Shown here: positions 17,332 through 26,363 of the stretch, piece by piece
Numbering within the stretch: position 1 is the first letter of the stretch
Layout of the letters: each line of letters starts with the position of its first letter
DNA from: CAZOHG01 sp964579725
GTDB lineage: Bacteria; Zhuqueibacterota; JdFR-76; BMS3Abin05
Length of the DNA: 64,000 bases
Direction: 5' to 3'
Assembly: GCA_964579725.1 (NCBI GenBank)
Contig: CAZOHG010000003.1
Span: 1-64,000, forward strand
Translations under genes and position numbers: made by a program
The notes under the pieces: generated by a model
Told to the model about the DNA's origin: nothing
The model's input: only the letters and a program-made list of their open reading frames with translations
Databases searched by the model: none

Positions 17332-19200
17332 CTAAAAAGTAATCACAAATTCGGTTCCCACATGATTGTTCAATTCCACATTGCCTTCCAATTGACTGGT
17401 TAGATTGTTCACCAACTGGAGGCCCAACGAATGAGTTTTGCGAAAGTCCACGTTGTTGGGGAAACCCACCCCGTTGTCCCGTACAATGAGTGTGTATTTT
17501 CCATTTTCATTTTGTTTGACAATGACATCTATCCTATTCTCGGACGTCACCCCGGTTTCTTTACCGTTTTTCTTGTGCGGAAAAGCGTATTTCAGGGCGT
17601 TGGAAACCAATTCGTTAATAATGAGTCCGCACGGAATAGCGGCGTTCAATGGGAGCAAAATGTCCTGGGCATTTACAACCAAATCAATGTGCCTGTCGCC
17701 GGTGCGGTAGGTACGGAGCAAATATTTGGTCAAGCTCTTGACATATTCGGAAAAATTAATATTGGCTAAATCTTGCGACTGGTACAACTTTTCGTGAATC
17801 AGCGCCATGGATTTCACACGACTCTGGCTGTCCCGAAAGAGGGAAAGGGACGTTTCATCCTTGATTTTACGGGATTGCAGGTACAGTAAACTGGAAATGA
17901 CCTGAAGATTATTTTTCACGCGGTGGTGAATTTCCTTGAGTAGAATTTGTTTTTCATTGAGCGATTTGCTCAAAAGTTCGTTAGCTTCGGAAAGCTCCTC
18001 GGTTCGTTCAATGACCCGCATTTCCAGTTCGTCGTGGGCCTTTTGAAGCTCTTCTTCCGCTCTTTTTCGAGCCGTGATGTCCTGAGCCATAATAATGATG
18101 CCGCTTGCTGTCCGGTCATTGGCTTTTAGAGTGGAAATAGAAAGAAGTACGGGGATTTTCGCCCCGTCTTTGGTGGTGTACTGGCTTTCCCGAGGATCAG
18201 ATTTTTTCTCCAAAAGAAAACGGGACAGCGCCTCTCCCTCGAAACCCCCGGATTCTTCCAGCACCATTTGAATGGATTGTCCGATCAGCTCTTCCTCCTT
18301 GTACCCAAGTAAGCGGCAGGTAGTCTGATTGACGATTTGAATTGTCCCCTCGCTGGAGGTTACAATCAGGGATTCGTTCATGGACTGAATAATATTGCTA
18401 ATGTAATCCCTGGCTTCGATGAGTTTTCTCCTATATTCGCGAAGGAAATCGGTCATTTGGTTAAAGGAAGCAGCAAGCTGGTTGACTTCTTTAATGGAAG
18501 ATCCCTCGACTCGGATGCGGAGGTCGCCTTTCATAATGCGCTTGGTTACGGTATTTAGGGAACGAATAGGGCGGCTGATTTGTCCCGCAAAAAGGAAAGC
18601 CAGAATGAGGCCAATGAGCGTGGCAAAAATACCAAAAAGAGCTGTACGTCGGTATATAGTGCGCAAATTGGTATCAAAATCCTTTGTGGAAATTCCAATA
18701 TTAATCCACCCCCAGCGAATACCTGAATAATTGAGGGGATAGGAATAATGGAAGACCATTTGTTTGGCCAGGTCACTGTACAAAAAGCGTCCCGTTTGCT
18801 CAAAAGATTGGGTCGGACGCCAGATGCCCCCCAAATTTTGGTAGCTCCACCGATTGGCCAAATGCACAATCGACCTGCCCTGTTGAGGGGTCAGCACAAT
18901 GTATAAAACGTTTTTCCGCTCACTGACGATTTTCATGGATTGTTCGATAATCGGGGTAAAATCGCCAGAAATGATTGAAGTCACCGCAATGTTGTCGACT
19001 GATGTGGCGACCAATTTGGCGGTCATTTCTAGATTCTTCACTAGAGCCCTTTTCTGCTGAGGAAAAATGACCAGCAAAAAAACAAAAATAGTCAAAACAA
19101 TTACCGACCAGATGAGGGCCGTCATCTGGTACAGCAAACTGTTGGAACCGTGATGCCGCTTGGTCTTAGCGGATGTTTTTTGTAGATTGAATGAGTTCAC
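17332..19200 (-). CDS. Membrane sensor histidine kinase, HisKA_2 type with HAMP and PAS
   Basis: The 622-residue protein has a first transmembrane helix at about 27-46, an extracytoplasmic domain of about 140 residues, a second helix at 187-206, a HAMP linker (to about 260), a PAS domain (265-385), a coiled coil and a HisKA_2 domain. The phosphoacceptor is in LLKEIHHRVKNNLQV (His426 by alignment with HWE/HisKA_2 kinases). The ATPase domain has LIINELVSNALKYAFP and DNGVGFP. It has no receiver domain. The GTG start overlaps the end of the PhnD-like gene by 35 bases, so the kinase and binding protein are tightly coupled, which suggests that the binding protein feeds a signal to the kinase. Confidence 0.88.
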   Translation of the reverse strand: MNSFNLQKTSAKTKRHHGSNSLLYQMTALIWSVIVLTIFVFLLVIFPQQKRALVKNLEMTAKLVATSVDNIAVTSIISGDFTPIIEQSMKIVSERKNVLYIVLTPQQGRSIVHLANRWSYQNLGGIWRPTQSFEQTGRFLYSDLAKQMVFHYSYPLNYSGIRWGWINIGISTKDFDTNLRTIYRRTALFGIFATLIGLILAFLFAGQISRPIRSLNTVTKRIMKGDLRIRVEGSSIKEVNQLAASFNQMTDFLREYRRKLIEARDYISNIIQSMNESLIVTSSEGTIQIVNQTTCRLLGYKEEELIGQSIQMVLEESGGFEGEALSRFLLEKKSDPRESQYTTKDGAKIPVLLSISTLKANDRTASGIIIMAQDITARKRAEEELQKAHDELEMRVIERTEELSEANELLSKSLNEKQILLKEIHHRVKNNLQVISSLLYLQSRKIKDETSLSLFRDSQSRVKSMALIHEKLYQSQDLANINFSEYVKSLTKYLLRTYRTGDRHIDLVVNAQDILLPLNAAIPCGLIINELVSNALKYAFPHKKNGKETGVTSENRIDVIVKQNENGKYTLIVRDNGVGFPNNVDFRKTHSLGLQLVNNLTSQLEGNVELNNHVGTEFVITF

Positions 19201-20068
19201 GCGTCGTCTCGAAATATTGAGGTTTACAGGGAATCAGGTAATCCGTTTGGAAAAGTTTGAGAATTTGCCGTCCTGTCGGATCCTGCTGCATTTTTAGAGC
19301 CTTGGCAATAATTAGATTTTTTATATCCTGAGGCACATCTTTTCGAAAAGCAAAAAAAGTTGACATAAAAACGGGGGAGTGCTTGAGGACAACCAAATCT
19401 TTTCCAAGTTGAGGGTTCAATTCCATGGCCAGTTTAAAAGAATTGTGTGTAACCAGACAAGCATCGGTTTGATTGAAAAAAACCGCAAAAATGGCGGCGG
19501 AAGGTTTGTTGACATACCGAATCCGAATCGGGATGGGATGATATCTTCCATTTTTTCCGGAGGACGTGATGGACTTGAGCCACAATTTAATGATTCGGCC
19601 CATTTCGTAATTTTGGGGAATCACCAATTCCCTATTTTTCAATTGTTGAATGGATTGAATGGCGGAACGGCGGTGAACCAGAATGTCGAGTTGGTAGCCG
19701 AGACTGCCGTTGGTAATGCGGATTAGAGCCGGTGAAATCTTGATTGTATTTTTATTTTGCAGATAATCCAGTGCCGAAAGAACCACCATATCCAATTTTC
19801 TTTTTCTAAAATCTTTCAGTAATTCTTCAGAATTGGCGTAGATGTGGGTAATGGGAATTATGTTTGGGGAAAGCCGTTCCACCATTTCTTTTGTAAGCAT
19901 TTCCAGCGCCAATTTGGCATCTTTGAGGTTGACATTTGTAAAGACGCCCAAAGGGTAGCCGAAATTAATTTTCCTGGTTTTAACGGCATTTTCCTTTGCC
20001 AATCCAAGTGAGGTAAAAAAGAGGATACTCACCGCCAGTAGCACGGAATGAAATCGAGTATGTTTCAT
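19166..20068 (-). CDS. PhnD-like periplasmic substrate-binding protein
   Basis: The 300-residue protein has a signal peptide ending about SLGLA before KENAV and the layout of the PhnD/phosphonate-type binding fold. INFGYPLGVF opens the first lobe, DMVVLSALDYL is the middle strand, and LVIPQNYEMGRI and DACLVTHNSFKLA belong to the second lobe. No ABC permease or ATPase gene is nearby. The same fold is used as a sensor in TtrS-type kinases, where it is fused to the kinase. Here it is a separate gene overlapping one, so a sensory role is the best inference. The ligand is unknown. The ATG overlaps the TolC-like gene's stop by four bases. Confidence 0.82.
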   Translation of the reverse strand: MKHTRFHSVLLAVSILFFTSLGLAKENAVKTRKINFGYPLGVFTNVNLKDAKLALEMLTKEMVERLSPNIIPITHIYANSEELLKDFRKRKLDMVVLSALDYLQNKNTIKISPALIRITNGSLGYQLDILVHRRSAIQSIQQLKNRELVIPQNYEMGRIIKLWLKSITSSGKNGRYHPIPIRIRYVNKPSAAIFAVFFNQTDACLVTHNSFKLAMELNPQLGKDLVVLKHSPVFMSTFFAFRKDVPQDIKNLIIAKALKMQQDPTGRQILKLFQTDYLIPCKPQYFETTRELIQSTKNIR

Positions 20069-21534
20069 TTTTCTTCCTCTGCATGTAAGCGGTTGTTGAC
20101 TTCTCTCCAGACGATGAACTCCAAATTGGTACGGGCTACCATGGCATCGTAGAGAATCTTTTCATATTGTGCCTTTGAAAGGGATTCCATTATTTGAGAT
20201 TGAATGACCTCTTTTATCGTGGCCATTTCCACCTGGTAGGCCCGTTCATGCAAGTCCCTGTTTTCCGCGGCAGCTTCCAGTGCGCTGCGCAAGTACTTTT
20301 CCTGTTCCTGAAGTTGCACCAGTTGCAGGAAATAATATTTCACCTGAAGCGCAATCCCTTTTTGCAAAAGAATCTTATTTTGCTTTAATTTTTCGAGGCG
20401 CACCCGCGCTTCCTGAACCTGATTTTTGTTTCGAAATCCCTGGAAAATTGGTAGCCGCATTCCGAGCCCCACAACCCAGAGGGTTCGGTTCCGGGGATTG
20501 ACAATCCCTGCCTGGTATTTGTTTTCCACGTGCGTCAGAGTGCCGGTTAGGGCGAGTTGGGGAAAGTAATGGCTTTGTGCTTCCTTAATTTTGCCCTCGT
20601 AAATTTTGAGAGTAGCCGCCAGTTTTCCCCAATCAGGATTAAAGCTGTACGATTCTGCCACCAATTTTCTTAGGTCAAAGCGGGTCGCAGTGAAGGGAAT
20701 GGTCGTGTCAGCCGGTGTAACGGAACTGTACCAGGGGAGACCGAGCACATTGACCAGTGCAGCGTCTGCCATTTGTCGGTTACTCTTCAGGCGAGCCACC
20801 ATTGAGCGTACGTCATTAACGATCATTTTGGTTTGCAGGTAGTCCGTTTTTTTGACTTTCCCCGACCCCTGCTGGTACAAATTTTTCGTCAAATGGAGCA
20901 AAACCTCCAGGCGCTTTTGAGCCTCCAGCCCGATGCCGTACAGTTTGTTAGCCAAAACAACGGCGTAATAATACTTTTTTACGTCGCGCGCCAGTTCGAG
21001 ACGGGTTTTGCGTAGATTTTCAGTGGCCAACAAAACGGCATTTTTTGTTTGTTTGGAAAGAGCACTGCGCAATCCGCCGGTGAAAATGGGGTACAAAACG
21101 CCGAGGGATGAAGAAAAATGAACCCTGTCCATTTGTTTCACGTATTTGGGAGGAATGTCGACCGTCAAGTTCATGGGGGTGAGAAACCCGCTCACATGAT
21201 AGGTGGCTTTTTCCTCAGGGTACAAGAAAACCGGGTCTTTGTCCAGACGAATCAAAGACGCCTGAGCCGAAATCTGGGGCCAGTAGGAGGAGAGGGCTTG
21301 TTTGTGTTGTAATTGGGCCATTCGGATTTGAAGTTTAGAAACGGCTTGCCTCCGGTTATTTTGCCAGGCAATGGCCAAACACTGCTTGAGGGACAGCACC
21401 CTGGAGTGGACAGTGTCCGCAGAAGAAGCGACGGCTGTGTAAGTAAAGCGGTTTCCCGACGACGGGCTTGCAAAAACGGGCGGCAGCGCCCAAATAAAAA
21501 ATAAACTCGTCGTGAGAAAAATAATTTTCTTCAT
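20065..21534 (-). CDS. TolC-family outer-membrane channel protein
   Basis: The 489-residue product has a signal peptide (MKKIIFL...VFA before SPSSG) and the TolC/OEP layout of two long helical hairpin repeats: LSLKQCLAIAWQNNRRQAV opens the first, and the second contains the motif-like AEAR equivalent QVQEARVRLEKLKQN. TolC proteins form trimeric outer-membrane/periplasm exit ducts for RND, ABC or MacB-type exporters. No such inner-membrane partner is encoded here. Instead the next genes encode a binding protein and a kinase. I chose the Met at 21534, where the signal peptide begins. A frame extended to 21567 adds 11 polar residues. Confidence 0.85.
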   Translation of the reverse strand: MKKIIFLTTSLFFIWALPPVFASPSSGNRFTYTAVASSADTVHSRVLSLKQCLAIAWQNNRRQAVSKLQIRMAQLQHKQALSSYWPQISAQASLIRLDKDPVFLYPEEKATYHVSGFLTPMNLTVDIPPKYVKQMDRVHFSSSLGVLYPIFTGGLRSALSKQTKNAVLLATENLRKTRLELARDVKKYYYAVVLANKLYGIGLEAQKRLEVLLHLTKNLYQQGSGKVKKTDYLQTKMIVNDVRSMVARLKSNRQMADAALVNVLGLPWYSSVTPADTTIPFTATRFDLRKLVAESYSFNPDWGKLAATLKIYEGKIKEAQSHYFPQLALTGTLTHVENKYQAGIVNPRNRTLWVVGLGMRLPIFQGFRNKNQVQEARVRLEKLKQNKILLQKGIALQVKYYFLQLVQLQEQEKYLRSALEAAAENRDLHERAYQVEMATIKEVIQSQIMESLSKAQYEKILYDAMVARTNLEFIVWREVNNRLHAEEEK

Positions 21535-21837
21535 TTCCTTTTCCGTAGTGTGGTGTTTTTGTGTCAATCAAAATAATTATCGGCCGATTTGTTTTTTTGT
21601 TTAGCCAAATCCAAGGGTCATTTTTTTTCAAGGCAATGAACTTGAAAAGAGAAGAAACACCGTAAGGCGAAAATTTTAAGGTAGCAATTTGGCACGAAAA
21701 TTTTTATATTGAAAACTGTAAAGAGTACCGATTTTTCCTCAAAAAGGTGAGTGCCTAATAGCGAGAAAAAAAGAAAATCGACCGAATTTCTGTTTTGGGG
21801 AAGGCAATTGGGAATTGAAACCTGACGTCGAACGAAC
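21535..21837. other. Divergent AT-rich intergenic region
   Basis: These 303 bases separate the minus-strand tolC-like operon from the plus-strand SpoIID gene and should hold promoters for both. I see no gene in it. A possible plus-strand promoter is listed separately. No convincing minus-strand promoter was found. Confidence 0.5.
21682..21710 (+). promoter_or_regulatory. Possible promoter for the SpoIID gene
   Basis: TATATT at 21705-21710 is a good -10 box, but the matching -35 (TAGCAA at 21682-21687, 17-base spacing) is weak. It would give a leader of about 120 bases. Confidence 0.3.
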
Positions 21838-23085
21838 GTGAACCGCGTGTTTTTAAAGGCCAAACGCTTTTTGGGATTCGGGTTGGCCCTTGTTTTGTCG
21901 GGTTGTGCAGGCCTGACGCCGAGGCCCTACCCTTCAAAAGGGCTGCCGTTTGTTCGGGTGCGAATAATTTCCGACACACCTGTTTTGTCCGTTTCCTCCT
22001 CCAAATCTCTTCTTTTTAAACACGGTTCTCATCTCCTTTTGACGCTAAAAGCGCATGAAAAGGCTGCTTTGTCGGTCACGCCAACGGGGCAGTGTAGCAT
22101 TCAAATTCCGGGCAGCCGAATGATTCTCAAAACGTCTTCGGTGCGAATTGAATCACCTCGTGGGAAGTTGATTTCAGTCAACGGGAAGCATTACCGCGGG
22201 GCAGTGGAAATCACTCGCAGCCCCACCGGCAATTTTTCCGTCGTAAACGACCTGGATTTGGAATCCTACGTCAAAGGCGTGGTGCCGATGGAAATCGGCC
22301 GGGGAAGGCGAGAAATTTTCGAAGCCCTAAAGGCGCAAGCCGTCGCTGCCCGCACCTACGCCTACCGAAGACTTGGTGAGAAGGCGGTACAGGGGTCGGA
22401 CCCGTTGGAATCGACTGTTTCGGATCAAGTGTACGGCGGAGCGGACGCCGAAGCCCCGTGGACCAACCGTGCTGTAGAAGAGACGAAAGGAGAAATCCTC
22501 ACTTATTTGGGAAAACCCATTTACGCTTTTTATTCGTCAACCTGTGGCGGACGTACGGAGCCGGTTTCGGACGTCTGGCCCCAAATCCACGCGCCGTACC
22601 TACGGGGAGTCGCGGATAATTTTGGCAGGGGGGATTTTTGTCGCGCTTCGCCTCACTACCGCTGGATGGAATTGTGGACGAGAGACGAGTTGGATTCCCT
22701 GCTCCGCGCCGAGTTAACCGCACACGGAAAATACCGGGCTTCGTGGGGCCAGGTGACCAATCTGCGTGTTAGAAGCCGGTTTCGTTCCGGCCGAATTCGG
22801 GATTTGGAGATCGATTTTCAACACGGGAGTACAACCCTGCATGGCAACAGTTTGCGCTGGTTTCTCAAACCGACTGGTCGTGCGTTGCTTCGAAGCACGC
22901 TTTGTCGATTTCTCGTTTACCGCGGCCGGAGCGGACTGGAAGCTGTGTTGGTGGTGGGAGCCGGAAATGGGCACGGCGTGGGAATGTGCCAATGGGGTGC
23001 CATGGGAATGGCCGAAGCGGGGTATTCTTATCGGCAGATCTTGGGCCATTATTACCGAGGCGCTCGTCTCAAGCAACTGTACTGA
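21838..23085 (+). CDS. SpoIID/LytB-domain lipoprotein, predicted peptidoglycan lytic transglycosylase
   Basis: The 415-residue protein has a lipoprotein signal ending LVLSGC followed by AGLTP. The SpoIID domain is recognisable from DLDLESYVKGVVPMEI, the ALKAQAVAARTYAYRR helix with the conserved acidic residue preceding it, the YSSTCGGRTE loop and GHGVGMCQWGAMGMAEAG near the end. In sporulating Firmicutes SpoIID cleaves glycan strands stripped of stem peptides. Homologues are common in non-sporulating Gram-negatives, where they are presumed wall enzymes. The GTG start has no clear ribosome site. The next gene encodes a SPOR-domain lipoprotein with the same CAGLTP sequence at its lipid-anchored end. 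Confidence 0.87.
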   Translation: MNRVFLKAKRFLGFGLALVLSGCAGLTPRPYPSKGLPFVRVRIISDTPVLSVSSSKSLLFKHGSHLLLTLKAHEKAALSVTPTGQCSIQIPGSRMILKTSSVRIESPRGKLISVNGKHYRGAVEITRSPTGNFSVVNDLDLESYVKGVVPMEIGRGRREIFEALKAQAVAARTYAYRRLGEKAVQGSDPLESTVSDQVYGGADAEAPWTNRAVEETKGEILTYLGKPIYAFYSSTCGGRTEPVSDVWPQIHAPYLRGVADNFGRGDFCRASPHYRWMELWTRDELDSLLRAELTAHGKYRASWGQVTNLRVRSRFRSGRIRDLEIDFQHGSTTLHGNSLRWFLKPTGRALLRSTLCRFLVYRGRSGLEAVLVVGAGNGHGVGMCQWGAMGMAEAGYSYRQILGHYYRGARLKQLY

Positions 23086-23110
23086 CAATCGTTTTTTGGA
23101 AATGAAAGCC

Positions 23111-23560
23111 ATGAAAAATCTGATTCTTCCCGTACTGTTCACCCTGCTTTTATCTAACTGTGCGGGGTTGACGCCGCCCGCCCCCGGAGTTCCCGAAGCA
23201 CAATACGAAAAGGGACTTCGTTTTTCAGAAAAAAATTTTGCCCAACCGATTGACATTTTGCAGGGAGTCTGGAACCCGGCCGATTCCGCCGTTCATCCCG
23301 AAACACCCGGAGCAAAAAGTGCCGTCAGGCGTGGAAGTTTTCGCATTCAAATTATTTCGCTCAAGAGCGCAAAGCAGGCCAAACGGTTTCGTCAACGAAT
23401 GCAAGAAAAATTCCCGCACAGTCATTTTTTTGTTCTCAAGCGGGGAAAATTTTGGGCTGTACAGGTGGGCGCCTTTGCCACCCGCTCCGAAGCTTCGCGA
23501 GCGCTCAAATCCACTTGGCGCCGTCAATTCCCCGATGCCTGGATTGTTCCCAGCAAGTAA
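23111..23560 (+). CDS. SPOR-domain lipoprotein
   Basis: The 149-residue lipoprotein begins MKNLILPVLFTLLLSNC then AGLTPPAP. After a 50-residue linker comes a SPOR domain (FRIQIISLKSAKQAKRF to the paired strand FWAVQVGAFATRSEASR), which binds peptidoglycan lacking stem peptides, as at division sites. I chose ATG 23111. Another ATG at 23102 adds three residues but leaves only two bases after the GGA ribosome site. It lies 25 bases after the SpoIID gene, whose product acts on the same kind of glycan, so a joint wall-remodelling role is likely. Confidence 0.83.
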   Translation: MKNLILPVLFTLLLSNCAGLTPPAPGVPEAQYEKGLRFSEKNFAQPIDILQGVWNPADSAVHPETPGAKSAVRRGSFRIQIISLKSAKQAKRFRQRMQEKFPHSHFFVLKRGKFWAVQVGAFATRSEASRALKSTWRRQFPDAWIVPSK

Positions 23561-23704
23561 ACCGAAGGCCCTTACCGATTTTCCTCCCCTTCCCGTCCAA
23601 ATTTTGCTTGATTTTCACCGTCCGACATCGTACTTTTAACTCCGCCTCTAAAGGGACAGTCAGGACACGTGGGCAAAAAAAACAAACCTTTCAATCGGAA
23701 TTTC

Positions 23705-25180
23705 ATGCAGAAAAATATGAAAACAATTTCGTCGGTGGATGTGAGCAACTGGCCGTATCAGGACTTTTTGCAGAGGTTAGGTCGTGTAGCGGACGAAGGT
23801 CAATTTGACGTTTACGTGGTGGGGGGGTATTTGCGGGACAGGTTCGTTGCGCAGACAGAGGGAAAAACTGTCCGCAAAGATATTGATTTTGTGGTACTGG
23901 AAGATGCCTTGAAATTTGCGCAGTTGGTAAAGGAAAAACTTCACGGGCACGGGCTGGTTGTTTACCGACAATTCGGCACGGCAATGGTAGAAGTCGAGGG
24001 GTTCAAATTGGAATTTGTCACGGCGCGAACGGAAAGTTACGAGGCAAATTCCCGGAAACCGTCGGTACAAAAAGCCGATTTGTACAGCGATTTGAGCCGA
24101 CGCGATTTTACCATTAACACGCTGGCCATGGGGCTCAACGCCCGAAATTTCGGCGTTGTGTACGATCCCTTTGACGGGCTGTCCGACATTCGCAAGAAAC
24201 TCATTCGCACACCCTTAGAACCCAGCGTCACGTTCAAAGACGATCCGCTGCGCATTCTACGCGCCGTACGGTTTGCCACCTTGCTCGGGTTTGACATTGA
24301 AGAAAAAACGCGGAGGGCCATTCGTGAAATGGCGCCCCGGTTGGAAATCCTCTCCTGGGAGCGGATTCGGGATGAATTTTTGAAAATTCTCGGTGCAGAA
24401 AAACCCTCCCGCGGCATTCGGCTTCTCGATGAATTGGGACTTCTGCCGTATGTGTTTCCCGAATTGCTGGATTTGAAAGGGGTGGAGCAGCGCAAAGGTT
24501 ACCACCATAAGGATGTGTTTGTGCACACCCTTCGGGTACTGGACAATGTGGCGGCCAAAACGGACAAAATCCCCCTGCGTTTTGCGGCTCTGGTGCATGA
24601 TATTGCCAAACCGCGCACCAAGGCCTTCAAAGAGGGGGTCGGCTGGACTTTTCACGGACACGACGAAATTGGTGCGCGAATGATGGAAAAAATTGCCCGC
24701 CGAATGCGCCTTTCCAATGAATTTAAGAAATACGTGCAAAAGCTGGTTCGGCTTCACCTGCGCCCCATTTTCCTTTCCACCGACGAGGTAACCGACTCCG
24801 CGATTCGTCGCCTGATTGTTCAGGCAGGGGATGATTTGGATGATTTGTTTATTTTGTGCCGGGCGGACATCACCTCCGGAAATCCCGAAAAAGTCCGGCG
24901 CCATCTGGCAAATTTCGATTTTGTGGTACGGCGCGTGCAAGAGGTTCGGGAAAAGGACGAGTTGCGGGCTTTTCAGTCCCCGGTTCGTGGAGACGAAATC
25001 ATGGCGCTGACAGGTCTCAAACCCGGCCCCCTCGTTGGAAAATTGAAAAAAGCAATTGAGGAGGCGATTTTAGAGGGCATTATTCCAAACGATCATGACG
25101 CCGCCCGCGACTACCTGCTTCAAATTAAAGACCGCTTTTTGCAGGAAGACAATCGCCTTCGATCGGAAAAAAAGAAATAG
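23705..25180 (+). CDS. CCA tRNA nucleotidyltransferase/poly(A) polymerase family with HD domain
   Basis: The protein (491 residues from this start) has the class II nucleotidyltransferase head: VYVVGGYLRD, metal-binding Asp pair in KDIDFVVL, FVTARTE, LSRRDFTINTLAMG and DPLRILRAVRFATLLGFDIE. It is followed by the helical RNA-binding region and an HD domain with HHKDVFVHTLRVLDN and ALVHDIAKPRT. It adds CCA to tRNA 3' ends or A tails to RNA. The family members cannot be separated safely by eye. ATG 23705 has GGAA five bases upstream. A GTG at 23669 would add 12 residues. Confidence 0.88.
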   Translation: MQKNMKTISSVDVSNWPYQDFLQRLGRVADEGQFDVYVVGGYLRDRFVAQTEGKTVRKDIDFVVLEDALKFAQLVKEKLHGHGLVVYRQFGTAMVEVEGFKLEFVTARTESYEANSRKPSVQKADLYSDLSRRDFTINTLAMGLNARNFGVVYDPFDGLSDIRKKLIRTPLEPSVTFKDDPLRILRAVRFATLLGFDIEEKTRRAIREMAPRLEILSWERIRDEFLKILGAEKPSRGIRLLDELGLLPYVFPELLDLKGVEQRKGYHHKDVFVHTLRVLDNVAAKTDKIPLRFAALVHDIAKPRTKAFKEGVGWTFHGHDEIGARMMEKIARRMRLSNEFKKYVQKLVRLHLRPIFLSTDEVTDSAIRRLIVQAGDDLDDLFILCRADITSGNPEKVRRHLANFDFVVRRVQEVREKDELRAFQSPVRGDEIMALTGLKPGPLVGKLKKAIEEAILEGIIPNDHDAARDYLLQIKDRFLQEDNRLRSEKKK

Positions 25181-25286
25181 AAAAAGCTCAATCCCGTCGT
25201 ACCCGCGGGAAGCCTTCATTCCGGTTTCACGCGTCAAAAATTTTGGGTGAATGAAACCCTCTGAAAAAATCGAAAGCTGAGAAGAA

Positions 25287-26360
25287 ATGAACACACAAAT
25301 CCAGTGGAAAGTTTTGGCGGAAAAGGTAGATTCACAGCGAATGATTGCTCTTCTGGAATCCTTTCCCGACCAAATCGCCGAAGCGGAAAGACTCGGTGCC
25401 GCCTGTGATTTGTCCCGTTTGAGTACGCCGCCCCGTTCGGTCATTTTTGTGGGCATGGGCGGCTCGGCCATGGCGGGAGATTTAATGAGTCTGCTCGGAG
25501 CGGATTTCCAAACCGTGCCTCTGGAGGTGGTACGATCGTACAGTCTTCCGCATTGGGTGGGGCCCAACACATTGGTGGTCGGTCTCAGCTACTCCGGCCA
25601 AACGGAAGAAACCCTGACGGCTTTTCAAGAAGCGCGGAGACGGGGAGCCGATGTTTTGGCGGTTACATCGGGCGGCCAATTAGCGGCGTTCTGCGAACGC
25701 GAAAATCTTCCCTGTCTTCGCATTCCGAACGGTCGTCCGCCGCGGACCGCTCTGGGTTATCTGTTCATTCCCCTTCTGCTCATTTTTCATCGATTGGGGA
25801 TATTCTCGAACCTTCGGGAGGCGTTGGATGAATGCCTCGCTCTTTCCCGAAAAAAAGTGCAAGAATTTTGTCTGGAATCGGAAGAAGCTGCAAATCCGGC
25901 CAAACAGGTGGCCCTGAAATTGTGGAAAAGGCTTCCCGTTTTTTACGCCTCGACGCATCTGGCGCCGGTGGCGCTTCGGTGGAAGGCGCAGATCAATGAG
26001 AATGCCAAACAGCACGCCTTTTGGAATGTTTTGCCGGAAATGAATCACAATGAGATTGTCGGATGGCAAATGAGCGGGCAGGAAGCCGTTCGAAAATATC
26101 TGCAGCCGGTTTTTCTGCAGGATTCACAGGAGCTGCCGCCTCTGCGCCGGCGACTAAAAATCACCGAGCGGATTTTGCGAGAAAAGGGTTTTAAGGTGAT
26201 TCAATTGAAAACAGAGGGGCGTAGTCGGTTGGCACGGATTTTTTCCCTGATTTTATGGGCCGATTTTACCAGCTACTACCTTTCTCTTCTCAACGAGGTG
26301 GACCCAACGCCCATTTCGGTCATTGATTCTTTGAAAAAGCAGTTGCAGGAGAACCGTTAG
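25287..26360 (+). CDS. Bifunctional phosphoglucose/phosphomannose isomerase
   Basis: The 357-residue enzyme has two SIS sugar-isomerase domains. GMGGSAMAGD near residue 57 and GLSYSGQTEET near 98 bind the sugar phosphate, and NENAKQHAFWNVLPEMNHNE carries the Glu and His expected for ring opening and proton transfer. The length and the second motif match the archaeal/bacterial PGI/PMI family that interconverts fructose 6-phosphate with glucose 6-phosphate and mannose 6-phosphate. It is followed after three bases by an inositol-monophosphatase-family gene, so the two are probably co-expressed in sugar-phosphate metabolism. Confidence 0.9.
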   Translation: MNTQIQWKVLAEKVDSQRMIALLESFPDQIAEAERLGAACDLSRLSTPPRSVIFVGMGGSAMAGDLMSLLGADFQTVPLEVVRSYSLPHWVGPNTLVVGLSYSGQTEETLTAFQEARRRGADVLAVTSGGQLAAFCERENLPCLRIPNGRPPRTALGYLFIPLLLIFHRLGIFSNLREALDECLALSRKKVQEFCLESEEAANPAKQVALKLWKRLPVFYASTHLAPVALRWKAQINENAKQHAFWNVLPEMNHNEIVGWQMSGQEAVRKYLQPVFLQDSQELPPLRRRLKITERILREKGFKVIQLKTEGRSRLARIFSLILWADFTSYYLSLLNEVDPTPISVIDSLKKQLQENR

Positions 26361-26363
26361 CCC

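Noticed and set aside
23669..23704. Upstream GTG start for the CCA/poly(A) polymerase gene
   Set aside because: The spacing to AGGA is only about three bases, whereas ATG 23705 has GGAA at a suitable distance. It cannot be excluded.
25224..25239. A parS-like sequence (GGTTTCACGCGTCAAA)
   Set aside because: Only 11 of 16 positions agree with the usual parS consensus and it lies far from parAB. A similar partial match (TGTTTCACGT only) lies inside the TolC-like gene.
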